Translations under genes and position numbers: made by a program
Shown: positions 8,933 through 17,065 of the stretch, piece after piece
Layout: every line of letters starts with the position of its first letter
Numbering within the stretch: the stretch's first letter is position 1
Origin: JAITWN01 sp964388175
Lineage (GTDB): Bacteria; Pseudomonadota; Gammaproteobacteria; SZUA-140
Assembly: GCA_964388175.1 (NCBI GenBank)
Contig: CAYLYS010000005.1
Location: forward strand, 1-64,000
Reading direction: 5' to 3'
DNA: 64,000 nt
The notes under the pieces: model-generated
The model's input: the letters and a program-made list of their open reading frames with translations, nothing else
The model's database searches: none
Told to the model about the DNA's origin: nothing

Positions 8933-9483
8933 TGCGCCTGGTCGTCCTCGGCCGCGATGGCGTGATCAACGAGTGGCGCGCCGGTGGCGTGCATGTGCCG
9001 GACGCGTGGCGGGCACTGCCGGGAAGCATGGCGGCGATCGCACGGCTTTATCACGCGCATTTCCACGTCGTCGTCGTGCACAATGAGCCGGCGATCGGTG
9101 AAGGGGGGATGGACAGTGCCGATCTGCTGAACATCCACGCCCTCATGCTCGATGAATTGACCGCTGCCGGCGGCCGATTGGATACGATTCTCTATTGCCC
9201 GCATCGCGCGGACGAGGACTGCGACTGCCGCCTGCCCCGGACCGGCTTGTTGCTGGAACTCGGACGTCGCCTGGAAGTCGATCTCACCGGCGTCGCGCTC
9301 ATCAGCGATTCACTGGAGGGCATGCAGGCGGCGCTGACGCTCAGGATGCGGCCGATGCTGGTCATGAGCGGCCGTGCCGCCGCGCTCGACGAACAGGCGC
9401 TGCGCGCGCTGGTGGGCGTGGAGATACATGCCGATCTGGCGGCTGCCGTGAGCGCGCTGCTGGCGCCGCAGGAAATACACTGA
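8932..9483 (+). CDS. GmhB-like HAD protein with degenerate active site
   Basis: A 183-residue protein aligned by eye to D-glycero-D-manno-heptose-1,7-bisphosphate 7-phosphatase (GmhB), which sits between glyS and an acyltransferase in many proteobacteria. The HAD nucleophile is lost: LGRDGVIN at residues 6-13 has Gly7 where family members have the catalytic Asp (LDRDGxIN). Other changes are His50 for Thr and Glu52 for Gln in motif II (VVHNEPAIGEG), Leu101 for the conserved Lys (CDCRLPRTG) and SDSLEGMQ for GDxxxDMQ. The structural zinc ligands (C89, H91, C97, C99) remain. It is therefore probably a non-catalytic homologue or a decaying gene, not a working phosphatase. It starts within the glyS stop. 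Confidence 0.82.
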   Translation: MRLVVLGRDGVINEWRAGGVHVPDAWRALPGSMAAIARLYHAHFHVVVVHNEPAIGEGGMDSADLLNIHALMLDELTAAGGRLDTILYCPHRADEDCDCRLPRTGLLLELGRRLEVDLTGVALISDSLEGMQAALTLRMRPMLVMSGRAAALDEQALRALVGVEIHADLAAAVSALLAPQEIH

Positions 9484-9485
9484 CC

Positions 9486-10202
9486 ATGCGCGTGCTGGGT
9501 TCCGTGGCGTTTGCCCTGACCATGTGGTTGTCGATCCTGGTCTTCGCTCCCCTGGCGGTGCTGACCTTTCCCCTGCCCTTGTCCGCGCGCTATCGCTTCA
9601 TTACGCAGTGGGCGTTTTTCAACCTGTGGACGCTGAGACTGTTTTGCGGTGTCCACTATCGGGTGGAGGGCGCGGAGCATATCCCGCCTGGCCCCGCCAT
9701 CGTTTTCTGCAAGCATCAGTCGACCTGGGAGACGCTGGCCCTGCAGAGCATCTTCCCGCATCAGATATGGCTGCTCAAGCGCGAGCTGTTGTGGGTGCCG
9801 CTGTTCGGCTGGGGGCTGGCGATGCTCGATCCGATCGCCATCGACCGGCGTGCGGGCCGCAAAGCGGTCACCCAGCTGATAGAGCAGGGGCGGCGGCATC
9901 TCGATGCCGGGCGCTGGGTGATCATTTTCCCCGAGGGTACCCGCGTCGCTTCCGGTCAGACCGGCCGTTACGGCATCGGCGGCGCGGCATTGGCGCAGAG
10001 TACCGGTTATCCGGTGGTGCCGGTGGCGCACAATGCGGGGCAGTTCTGGCCGCGGCGCCGTTTTCTCAAGCGCCCCGGCACGGTGCGGCTGGTCATCGGC
10101 CCTCTCATCCACACCGAGGGCAAATCCGCGGAGCAGATCCGCGATGAGGCGCGCGACTGGATCGAAACCGAGACTCGCGCCATCGAACAGGGCGCGTCCT
10201 GA
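9486..10202 (+). CDS. plsC: 1-acyl-sn-glycerol-3-phosphate acyltransferase family protein
   Basis: Membrane acyltransferase of 238 residues that transfers an acyl chain to lysophosphatidic acid or a related lysolipid. An N-terminal membrane segment (FALTMWLSILVFAPLAVLTF) is followed by the acceptor-site block FCKHQSTWETL. This is the HX4E variant seen in this subgroup rather than HX4D. The FPEGTR motif near residue 150 binds the glycerol phosphate. The start is 2 bp after the preceding stop, so it belongs to the glyQ-glyS-gmhB-like unit. The gene ends 3 bp from the convergent rsmA stop. Because of the variant motif, the exact lysolipid substrate is uncertain. Confidence 0.86.
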   Translation: MRVLGSVAFALTMWLSILVFAPLAVLTFPLPLSARYRFITQWAFFNLWTLRLFCGVHYRVEGAEHIPPGPAIVFCKHQSTWETLALQSIFPHQIWLLKRELLWVPLFGWGLAMLDPIAIDRRAGRKAVTQLIEQGRRHLDAGRWVIIFPEGTRVASGQTGRYGIGGAALAQSTGYPVVPVAHNAGQFWPRRRFLKRPGTVRLVIGPLIHTEGKSAEQIRDEARDWIETETRAIEQGAS

Positions 10203-10205
10203 TAG

Positions 10206-11015
10206 TCAGCGGGGCGCTTGCCGCTCCGCCTGTCGTTCCGTCTGTTGCGCTGCCCGCGCCAGACGCGCGAACTCCTCCAGGCCGAGCTGTTCGGCGCGCA
10301 GGCCGGCGTCGACACCGCTCGCCGTGATTTCTTCTCCGCTCAACAGACCGCGCAAGGTATTGCGCAGCGTTTTGCGGCGCTGTGAAAACGCCATGCGCAC
10401 GACCAATGCGAACAGCCCGGGGTCGGCTTCCACCGCAGGCTGGCGGCGCGGTATCAGGCGGATGAAGGCCGATTCCACTTTCGGCGGCGGATTGAATGCG
10501 CCCGGGCCGATGGTGAACAGGCGCGCGGCTTCGCAGTGATACTGGATCATGACGCTGAGGCGACCGTAATCGCGGCTGCCGGGCGGTGAAACCATGCGGT
10601 CGACGACTTCCTTCTGCAGCATGAAATGCATGTCGGCGATGCAATGGCTCTGTTCGAGGAAACGGAACAGCAGCGGTGTCGAGATGTTGTAGGGCAGATT
10701 GCCGACGATGCGTGCGCGCGCGCCGTTGCTGATGGCGCACAGATCGGCTTCCAGCGCGTCTTCATGGTGTACATTCAGGCGGCCGTCGTTGGCCGCGGCC
10801 ATGCGCTGGAGTCCGGGAATCAGGTCGCGGTCGAATTCGATGGCGTCGATGCATGCGCCGGCGGCGAGCAGCGGCAGGGTGATGGCGCCCTGGCCGGGAC
10901 CGATTTCGATCAGCCGCTGTCCGGGTTGTGGGCCAATGACGGCGACGATGCGCGCGATGGTGCCGGCGGCGTGCAGAAAGTGCTGTCCCAGTCGCTTCTT
11001 GGGCGTGGTGCGCAT
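10206..11015 (-). CDS. rsmA: 16S rRNA dimethyladenosine transferase
   Basis: RsmA/KsgA dimethylates two adjacent adenosines near the 3' end of 16S rRNA during 30S maturation. The protein is about 269 residues with the family N-terminus PKKRLGQHFLH. The SAM-binding motif I is IEIGPGQGAITLPLL, and the catalytic N6-adenine motif is NLPYNISTPLLF. I chose the ATG at 11015; a TTG at 11021 overlaps the pdxA stop. The gene follows pdxA by 2 bp in the conserved lptD-surA-pdxA-rsmA order. Confidence 0.96.
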   Translation of the reverse strand: MRTTPKKRLGQHFLHAAGTIARIVAVIGPQPGQRLIEIGPGQGAITLPLLAAGACIDAIEFDRDLIPGLQRMAAANDGRLNVHHEDALEADLCAISNGARARIVGNLPYNISTPLLFRFLEQSHCIADMHFMLQKEVVDRMVSPPGSRDYGRLSVMIQYHCEAARLFTIGPGAFNPPPKVESAFIRLIPRRQPAVEADPGLFALVVRMAFSQRRKTLRNTLRGLLSGEEITASGVDAGLRAEQLGLEEFARLARAAQQTERQAERQAPR

Positions 11016-11017
11016 GT

Positions 11018-12079
11018 TCAACTGCGGCGGTCTTGCGTGCGTCGTCGCCGCGCCGCCATGTCGCGCGCGGTGTCCAGCGCGTAAAGCATGCTGCCGATGT
11101 CGGCCTGCCCGCTGCCGGCGAGCGTGAGCGCGGTACCGTGATCGACTGAAGTGCGGATGATCGGCAGGCCGAGGGTGACGTTCACCGCCTGATTGAAACC
11201 CTTGTGCTTGAGTACCGGCAGGCCCTGATCGTGGTACATGGCGACGACGAGATCATGGGCGGCGAGCAGGTCGGGGAGAAAAGCCGTATCGGCCGGTTGG
11301 GGGCCACTGATGCTGACGCCTTCGTTGCGCAGCGTGGCGATTGCCGGCGCGATGTGCTCGTCGTCTTCGCTGCCGAGTTCCCCGCTTTCGCCGGCGTGCG
11401 GGTTGAGGCCGCAGACCAGGATGCGCGGCTGGTCGATGCCGAAGTGATGGCGTAGATCGTGTATGGCGATCCGCAGGGTCGTTTCCACCCGTTCATGGGT
11501 GACGGCGGCGGCAACGTCACGCAAGGGCAGGTGCGTGGTCACGAGGGCGACGCGCAGGCCCGGCGTCGCCAGCATCATCACGACCTGCGGCGTATGGGTG
11601 AGTTGCGCCAGATATTCGGTATGGCCGGTGAAAGGGATGCCGGCCTGATTGATGGCCGCTTTGTGTACCGGGCCGGTGACCAGTGCGTCGAATTCGCCGG
11701 CAAGACAGCCTGACACCGCTCGTTCCAGCGTCGCCAGCACATAGCGGGCATTGGCCGGATCGGCGATGCCGCAGGGCCCGGCATGGGCGCGCTGTACGGG
11801 CAATACCGTCAGCCTGCCGGCGCCGGTTTGCGCGGTGACGTCCGGCCGGTATTCGACGATGTCGACCGCCAGCCGCAGCAGCTGTGCCCGTTCGCGCAAC
11901 AACGCCGGATCGGCGATGACGACGAGTTCGGCTGCGTTCGTTGCCGCGTTTCGCTGCGCGGCGATCTGTACGCAGATGTCGGGGCCGATGCCGGCGGGTT
12001 CGCCGGCGGTGATCGCTATTTTCGGCCTGATCCGCTCCGCGTGCACGACGTCGCGCGGCTCAGATGCGGAATTCGACAT
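11018..12079 (-). CDS. pdxA: 4-hydroxythreonine-4-phosphate dehydrogenase
   Basis: NAD-dependent oxidation step of the DXP-dependent pyridoxal phosphate pathway. Family features are the N-terminal ITAGEPAGIGPDIC block, TGPVHKAAINQAG, FTGHTEYLAQ, the metal/substrate residues in VTTHLPLRDVAAAV, and MYHDQGLPVLKHKGFNQAVNVTLGLP, which carries the conserved His and Asp. It is about 353 residues from the ATG at 12079; a GTG at 12091 is also possible. Either start overlaps the 3' end of surA by 20-32 bp. The C-terminus runs on to RRRRTQDRRS, slightly longer than the usual 330. Confidence 0.96.
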   Translation of the reverse strand: MSNSASEPRDVVHAERIRPKIAITAGEPAGIGPDICVQIAAQRNAATNAAELVVIADPALLRERAQLLRLAVDIVEYRPDVTAQTGAGRLTVLPVQRAHAGPCGIADPANARYVLATLERAVSGCLAGEFDALVTGPVHKAAINQAGIPFTGHTEYLAQLTHTPQVVMMLATPGLRVALVTTHLPLRDVAAAVTHERVETTLRIAIHDLRHHFGIDQPRILVCGLNPHAGESGELGSEDDEHIAPAIATLRNEGVSISGPQPADTAFLPDLLAAHDLVVAMYHDQGLPVLKHKGFNQAVNVTLGLPIIRTSVDHGTALTLAGSGQADIGSMLYALDTARDMAARRRRTQDRRS

Positions 12080-13346
12080 AGGCTTCTTCACGCAGTCGCC
12101 GCAGCCAGCTGGCGTGTTCTTCTTCCGCCTTGCGCCGGAAGATCGATTCGCGCGCGGTGTCGCGCGTGAATTCCTCGGTGTTGTCGTGCTGGCGGCGGTC
12201 GAGAACCTGGACCAGATGCCAGCCGAAGCGCGATTTGACCGGCTCTCCGATTTCCTGCGGAGCGAGCGATGCCATCATGTCTTCGAATTCCGGCACCATC
12301 TGCCCGGCTTCCACCCAGCCCAGATCGCCGCCGCGCGAAGCGCTGCCGGGATCTTCGGAATGGCGGCGCGCGAGTTCGGCGAAATCTTCTCCGGCCAGTG
12401 CGCGCTCGCGCAACTCGAGCAGCGTGCTGCGCGCCTGCTCATCACCGCGCAGCTCGTTGGTGGTGACGAGGATATGTCTCGTCTGAGTCTGGGTGACCAT
12501 GCGGCGCGTACCGGCGCGGTGATCGAGCAGCCGGATGATGTGAAAGCCGCTGCTGCTGCGGATCAGATCGCTGGTATCGCCGGCACGCATCTGCAGCACC
12601 AGATCGGCGAACAGAGTCGGTATCTCGTTCGCCTTGCGCCAGCCGAGATCGCCGCCGTCGAGCGCCTGCTGGCCGTCGGACGAGGCGATGGCGACCTGGC
12701 TGAAGTCGTTGCCCGCCCGCAGCTCGTCGAGCACTGTGCGCGCTCTTTGCTGCGCGGTCGCGATCTGTTCGGGCGTTGCTGCGTCGGGGAGGGCGATCAG
12801 GATGTGGCCGATCCGGTATTCGTCGTTGCTTTGCCCCTGGCGGCGCTGGATGGCGATGAAATTGTCCACTTCCTGCTCGGTGACGTTGACGCGGGAGTCG
12901 ACATGCTGCTGGCGCAGTCTGACCAGGATCATCTCCTTGCGGATATTCTCGCGGAAGAGCGCAAAGTCGTAGCCTTCTTCCTGCAGTACGTCGCGGAATT
13001 CGGTGAGGGAAAGGCGGTTCTGCGTCGCGATACCGTTGATCGCCTGGTTGAGCGCTTCATCGTCGACGAGTACGCGCATCTCTTCGGCGAGCTGGAGCTG
13101 GATCTGTTCCAGGCTCATGCGTTCGAGCACCTGACGTTGCAGCACATTCTCCGGTGGCAGCGTGATGCGCTGCTGGCGCAGCTGCGCCTTGATGGTGCGG
13201 ATCTGCTCGTTGAGTTCGGTCTGCGTGATGATGTCGTCATTGACGATGGCAACGACACGGTCGACGTCGATGACGGTGGCCTGCGCCGTCATGGTGGCCG
13301 CGATGAACAGCAGCGGCAGCAGTCGGGGCAATAAACTTTTTTTCAT
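12060..13346 (-). CDS. surA: Periplasmic peptidyl-prolyl isomerase/chaperone SurA
   Basis: Periplasmic chaperone that escorts outer-membrane beta-barrels, including LptD, to the BAM complex. It is 428 residues with a signal peptide (KKSLLPRLLPLLFIAATMTAQA). The SurA N-domain begins IDVDRVVAIVNDDIITQTEL. Two parvulin domains follow, marked by YRIGHILIALP with GGDLGWRKANEIPTLF, and TRHILVTTNELRG with RGGDLGWVEAGQMVPEFE. The C-terminal helix ends the protein. It lies downstream of its main client gene, lptD, with a 139-bp gap that holds a GC-rich hairpin. Confidence 0.97.
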   Translation of the reverse strand: MKKSLLPRLLPLLFIAATMTAQATVIDVDRVVAIVNDDIITQTELNEQIRTIKAQLRQQRITLPPENVLQRQVLERMSLEQIQLQLAEEMRVLVDDEALNQAINGIATQNRLSLTEFRDVLQEEGYDFALFRENIRKEMILVRLRQQHVDSRVNVTEQEVDNFIAIQRRQGQSNDEYRIGHILIALPDAATPEQIATAQQRARTVLDELRAGNDFSQVAIASSDGQQALDGGDLGWRKANEIPTLFADLVLQMRAGDTSDLIRSSSGFHIIRLLDHRAGTRRMVTQTQTRHILVTTNELRGDEQARSTLLELRERALAGEDFAELARRHSEDPGSASRGGDLGWVEAGQMVPEFEDMMASLAPQEIGEPVKSRFGWHLVQVLDRRQHDNTEEFTRDTARESIFRRKAEEEHASWLRRLREEAYVEFRI

Positions 13347-13416
13347 GGGTGCGGGTCCGAAGTGGATATTGCGGCGGTGCGGTGTGACGGGACGATGCTG
13401 TATCGCGCCGCGCGTT

Positions 13417-13440
13417 GGGGCGCCCGATGGAAGGCGCCCC
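13417..13440. other. GC-rich inverted repeat between lptD and surA
   Basis: A perfect 8-bp stem GGGGCGCC/GGCGCCCC with an 8-nt loop lies between lptD and surA. No T-run follows on either strand, so it is not a convincing intrinsic terminator. It may attenuate read-through or stabilise mRNA ends. Confidence 0.5.
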
Positions 13441-13485
13441 CGGCGCTGCCAGCGATGCCGATCAGTCGCTCGATCAATCGCCCAA

Positions 13486-15780
13486 TCAATTGCCTAGGAT
13501 ACCACGTTCGAGCAGGCTTTCGAGATCGTCCCCGAGGCTGGCGAGCCCGATGAATTCGATCTGCAGATAGATACTGCGGTTGTATTCCGCGGCGACTGCG
13601 CCCGTGGTGGTGCTGTCGAGGTAGCGCCGGTTGACGATGCGCGCCCGCCAGCAGCAGCTGCGGTATTCGACGCCGGCCAGGGTTTCCAGGGTACGCTCAT
13701 CGTGCAGGGAGTAGTTGTGCCGCGCCACCATGTGCCAGCGCCGGCCGAGTGGCCACAGTACGGTGAGGTCGGTTTGTTCCAGGGAGCTTTCGCGGAACCG
13801 GTACGAGGCATTGATGAGGCTGCGCGGCGCCGGCCGGTACTGCAGCGCAATCCCCCCCATATCTATGCGCTCGAGTTCCTCGCTGTGGCGGGCGTCGAGG
13901 CGGAGGGAGAGCGTGGAAGTGATGGCCGCATTGGCCTCGGCGACGATGTCCGAGGTGCGCGCGGTGGCGGCAGCAGCGGTGCCGGCGGTTTGTACTTCGC
14001 GATCGCGGAAATAATGGATGCGGCCGATGCCGGCCTGCAGGCGTTCACGCCCCGTCTGCATGTCGATCAGGCGCGTGACGAGCGCGGTGCTGAGCTGGTT
14101 GGCGTCGCCGACGCGATCGGCGCCGTTGAACCGGTTGTCTCTGAACAACTGGGTGAAATTGAAATCGGGGATGCCGGTATCGAACAGCGGCAGCTGGTCC
14201 TGATTCCGGTAGGGAGTGTGAAGATAGTACAGGCGCGGTTCCAGCGTCTGGAGCAGGGAGCGCCCGCCCCATTGAACGTTGCGTTCGAGGAAGACGCCGG
14301 CATCCACCGTGAATACCGGCAGGGTCCGGTTTGGCGCGCGTTCGCTGCCGTCGATGTCGTCGAGTTCATAGCGCGTATGGCGCAGCGACAGCGTCGGCTG
14401 CAGGTAGGCGGCCATGGTGTACATGGGCAGGCTCAGCGCCGGCTGGATTTCCAGGCGGCGACCTTCGATGCGGTTGTTGTGGCGGAAATCGACATAGCTG
14501 CTGGTGAGCCGGTAGTTGGGCCGGAAATTGTATTCAGGCAACTGGCTGCGAAACATCAGCGCGGGCGCCTGGCGATAGGGGCGCCGCGCGGCGGTGATGG
14601 TTTCGTCGACGGTCTGGTAGCGCTGTATGCGTGCCGAGGCCATCCAGGTGTTGGCCTGGTAGTTGGCGATCGCGCGCTGATCGAGATGGGTGATGGCGGT
14701 GGTGCTGAGATTGTTGCCGAAATCGCGGAAGTATTCGGCGTCGGAGACGCGGTTGTAATCGACGTCGAAGGTCAGTCCGGCGGCCGGATATCCGCTGTGG
14801 CGGTAGCCGAGCAGGCTGCGCTTGCGCTGCTGCACCCGGTCGTCACCCAGATAGGACAGGGTGATGTGGCCGTCGCTGCCGGGGTTGAGATAGCGGAGCT
14901 CCGATTCCAGCATCGTGCCGCGATCACTCATGATGCGTGGCGTCAGCGTGGCGTCGTAGCGCGGCGCGAGGTTCAGATAATACGGCATGGAGAATTCCAC
15001 CCCGTTGCGTGAAGAATCACGCAGCCTGGGCGGAAGGAGCCCCGATTTGCGCCGGTCGTCGATGGGGAAGCTCAGCCAGGGTGTATACAGGAACGGTACG
15101 CCCATGAAGGAGAGCGAAACATGATGCGCCGTGCCGGTGCCGGTGCTGCGGTCGAGCTTGACCCTGCCCGCGCGCAGCAGCCAGCTCTCATTGCCGGGGT
15201 CGCAGGTGGTATAGCGTGCGCTGCGCAGATGAGTGGTGTTGCGATCGAGGAAGTGCGCGTTCTGCGCTTCTCCGCGCGCGTGCCGGTCGAAGAGGCGGAA
15301 GCGGGCGTTGTCGATTTCCCCGCTATCGTCGTCGAGATAGATCTCGCCGCGGTCGCCGTCGAGCAGAATGTCGCCGCGCAGATAACGCACATTGCCCTGC
15401 GCCTGTACCCGCGCTGAGTGTCGTTCGTATGTCGCGGTGTCGGCCTGCAGCATTTGACCGTCGCTCAGTGCTTCGACGCTGCCGGTCATGGTGACGATGT
15501 CATCTTCATTGCTGATGGCTTCGTCGGCGGTCAGTACGGTGAGGCCGGGGGAGCGGGCGGGAAGCACCGGGACGAGGGGGCGGGGATCCGGACGGCACAG
15601 GCCGAAAGTATGGAGATCCTGCCCGCCTGCCATCCCATTGGCCATCACCGGCGCGGCGGCGCCGGTGTACAGGCACAGCAGCAGTAGCGCGGCGCTGATC
15701 GATGGCTGCGTCAGCCGCGGAGACAGGGGTGCGGTGCAGGCAGTGCCCGGAGCGGACGCGAGGGATGGCTGAGATGGCAA
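13486..15780 (-). CDS. lptD: LPS-assembly outer-membrane protein LptD
   Basis: Outer-membrane beta-barrel that, with the lipoprotein LptE, inserts lipopolysaccharide into the outer leaflet. About 764 residues from a TTG start at 15780, which is preceded by GAGGAACAGGGG and followed by a signal peptide (AALLLLCLYTGAAAPVMA). The periplasmic jellyroll (VLTADEAISNEDDIVTMTGSVEA onward) is followed by the barrel with FLYTPWLSFPIDDRRKSGLLPP, the family signature. Cysteines near the N-terminus (GLCRPDP) and in the C-terminal barrel (YRSCCWRARIVNRRY) are the expected disulfide partners. No ATG exists in a sensible position; an ATG at 15918 would add 46 basic residues. Divergent from the HDOD gene. Confidence 0.95.
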   Translation of the reverse strand: MPSQPSLASAPGTACTAPLSPRLTQPSISAALLLLCLYTGAAAPVMANGMAGGQDLHTFGLCRPDPRPLVPVLPARSPGLTVLTADEAISNEDDIVTMTGSVEALSDGQMLQADTATYERHSARVQAQGNVRYLRGDILLDGDRGEIYLDDDSGEIDNARFRLFDRHARGEAQNAHFLDRNTTHLRSARYTTCDPGNESWLLRAGRVKLDRSTGTGTAHHVSLSFMGVPFLYTPWLSFPIDDRRKSGLLPPRLRDSSRNGVEFSMPYYLNLAPRYDATLTPRIMSDRGTMLESELRYLNPGSDGHITLSYLGDDRVQQRKRSLLGYRHSGYPAAGLTFDVDYNRVSDAEYFRDFGNNLSTTAITHLDQRAIANYQANTWMASARIQRYQTVDETITAARRPYRQAPALMFRSQLPEYNFRPNYRLTSSYVDFRHNNRIEGRRLEIQPALSLPMYTMAAYLQPTLSLRHTRYELDDIDGSERAPNRTLPVFTVDAGVFLERNVQWGGRSLLQTLEPRLYYLHTPYRNQDQLPLFDTGIPDFNFTQLFRDNRFNGADRVGDANQLSTALVTRLIDMQTGRERLQAGIGRIHYFRDREVQTAGTAAAATARTSDIVAEANAAITSTLSLRLDARHSEELERIDMGGIALQYRPAPRSLINASYRFRESSLEQTDLTVLWPLGRRWHMVARHNYSLHDERTLETLAGVEYRSCCWRARIVNRRYLDSTTTGAVAAEYNRSIYLQIEFIGLASLGDDLESLLERGILGN

Positions 15781-16047
15781 ACCCCTGTTCCTCGGGATTC
15801 TGTATTTTTTCTGAATGATCAGCGCGTTATTGTTGATGATCCGCAAGCGGCCTGTCAAACGCCGATGGCGCCGGGCCAAGGTGTGATACCGGTCTCTCTT
15901 TCCGTGGGCGTACATCACGAATCGCGAAAATCCCCATTATGCCGTCAGCCGCAGCGCCGATAGTCAATGAGGAGTCTGGAGCCCCAGATGAAAAGCGTGA
16001 CGGCGACGCGTGATGATGTGCTGTATCCACTCGGAGGTAATATCCCC

Positions 16048-17001
16048 ATGAGCATGCCCCAGACCAGCAAGACCGCCGCGGGTGTGTCGTCGCCTCCGGT
16101 TTCCGCCGGCGACAGAGATCCACCCGCAAGCCAGCCTTTGCTCGATATCCGGGCGCGTATCCGGCGTCTGGAAAAACTCCCGCCGATGCCGGAAATGACG
16201 CACAAGATTTTCAGGCTGAGCAGCAATCCGCATGCCGATGTGAAGGAACTGGTGCAGATCGTCGGGCTCGATCCCAGTCTGGCCACGCAGGTCATGCGTT
16301 ATGCTGCATCGCCTTTCTTCAGCTATCAGGGCAAGGTCGATTCGGTACACACGGCCGTTACCCGCGTCCTCGGCTACAACACGGTTTTGAATCTGGCGCT
16401 GGGCGCGACGGCGGCTCGCGCCTTCAAGATACCGCGCAATGTTCCGCTCGGACTCGATTCGTTCTGGCGCCACGCGATCTACAGCGCGGCGCTGGTGCAG
16501 GCGTTGAGCAGCGCGGTGCCGAAGGAAATGCGCCCGCCCGCGGGTCTGGCCTATCTGGCCGGTCTTCTGCACAATTTCGGACACTTGCTGCTCGGCCATC
16601 TGTTCAAGCAGGAATTCCTGATCCTCAACAAATTCATCCTCAAGTACCCGGACAAACCCATCGAGCTGATCGAGCGGCGCGTGCTGGGGACCGATCATGC
16701 CGTCATCGGCGCCTGGCTGATGGAGGCCTGGCGTCTGCCGGAAGAGATCGTCATCGCGACGCGCGAGCATCACAACGCGCAGTACCAGGAAATCCATGCC
16801 GTTTATCCCCAGTTGGTGTTCCTGGCCGACCGTTTGCTCAAGCTGCACGGGATGGGGGACGCTTGCGATGCGCAGGTGCCCGCAGCGATCTACGATTCGC
16901 TGGGGATCGGCGAATACCAGGCGACCGCGATCACCGGTCGTATCATGGAAGGGGCCGAAGGGCTGGAGCAGATGGCGATGAGTTTCGGCGCCGCCGCTTG
17001 A
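16048..17001 (+). CDS. HDOD domain protein
   Basis: Cytoplasmic signalling protein of about 317 residues with an HDOD domain, a non-catalytic relative of HD phosphohydrolases. Typical motifs are IRRLEKLPPMPEMTHKIFRLSSNP, LVQIVGLDPSLATQVMRYAASPFF and GLAYLAGLLHNFGHLLLGHLF. In the last, the HD pair reads HN, in line with loss of phosphohydrolase activity. I chose the ATG at 16048 because GGAGGT lies 10 bp upstream; earlier in-frame ATGs (15967, 15988) lack a site. HDOD proteins often act in stress, motility or c-di-GMP signalling; nothing nearby fixes its role. A strong terminator follows. Confidence 0.85.
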   Translation: MSMPQTSKTAAGVSSPPVSAGDRDPPASQPLLDIRARIRRLEKLPPMPEMTHKIFRLSSNPHADVKELVQIVGLDPSLATQVMRYAASPFFSYQGKVDSVHTAVTRVLGYNTVLNLALGATAARAFKIPRNVPLGLDSFWRHAIYSAALVQALSSAVPKEMRPPAGLAYLAGLLHNFGHLLLGHLFKQEFLILNKFILKYPDKPIELIERRVLGTDHAVIGAWLMEAWRLPEEIVIATREHHNAQYQEIHAVYPQLVFLADRLLKLHGMGDACDAQVPAAIYDSLGIGEYQATAITGRIMEGAEGLEQMAMSFGAAA

Positions 17002-17007
17002 GAAGCG

Positions 17008-17048
17008 GGCGGCGCCCGCTGAAGACAGGCGCCGCCAGAGACGTTTTT
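17008..17048 (+). terminator. Rho-independent terminator after the HDOD gene
   Basis: A perfect 9-bp stem GGCGGCGCC/GGCGCCGCC with an 11-nt loop is followed after 7 nt by TTTTT. It begins just after the HDOD stop codon and lies between convergent genes. Confidence 0.72.
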
Positions 17049-17065
17049 ATTCCTTTACGCGGAAT

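Noticed and set aside
13417..13440. Hairpin between lptD and surA as an intrinsic terminator
   Set aside because: No T-run on either strand, and surA is usually co-transcribed with lptD.
15781..15918. Extension of lptD to an ATG at 15918
   Set aside because: It would add 46 mostly basic residues before the signal peptide and occupy the divergent promoter region; the TTG at 15780 has a good ribosome-binding site.
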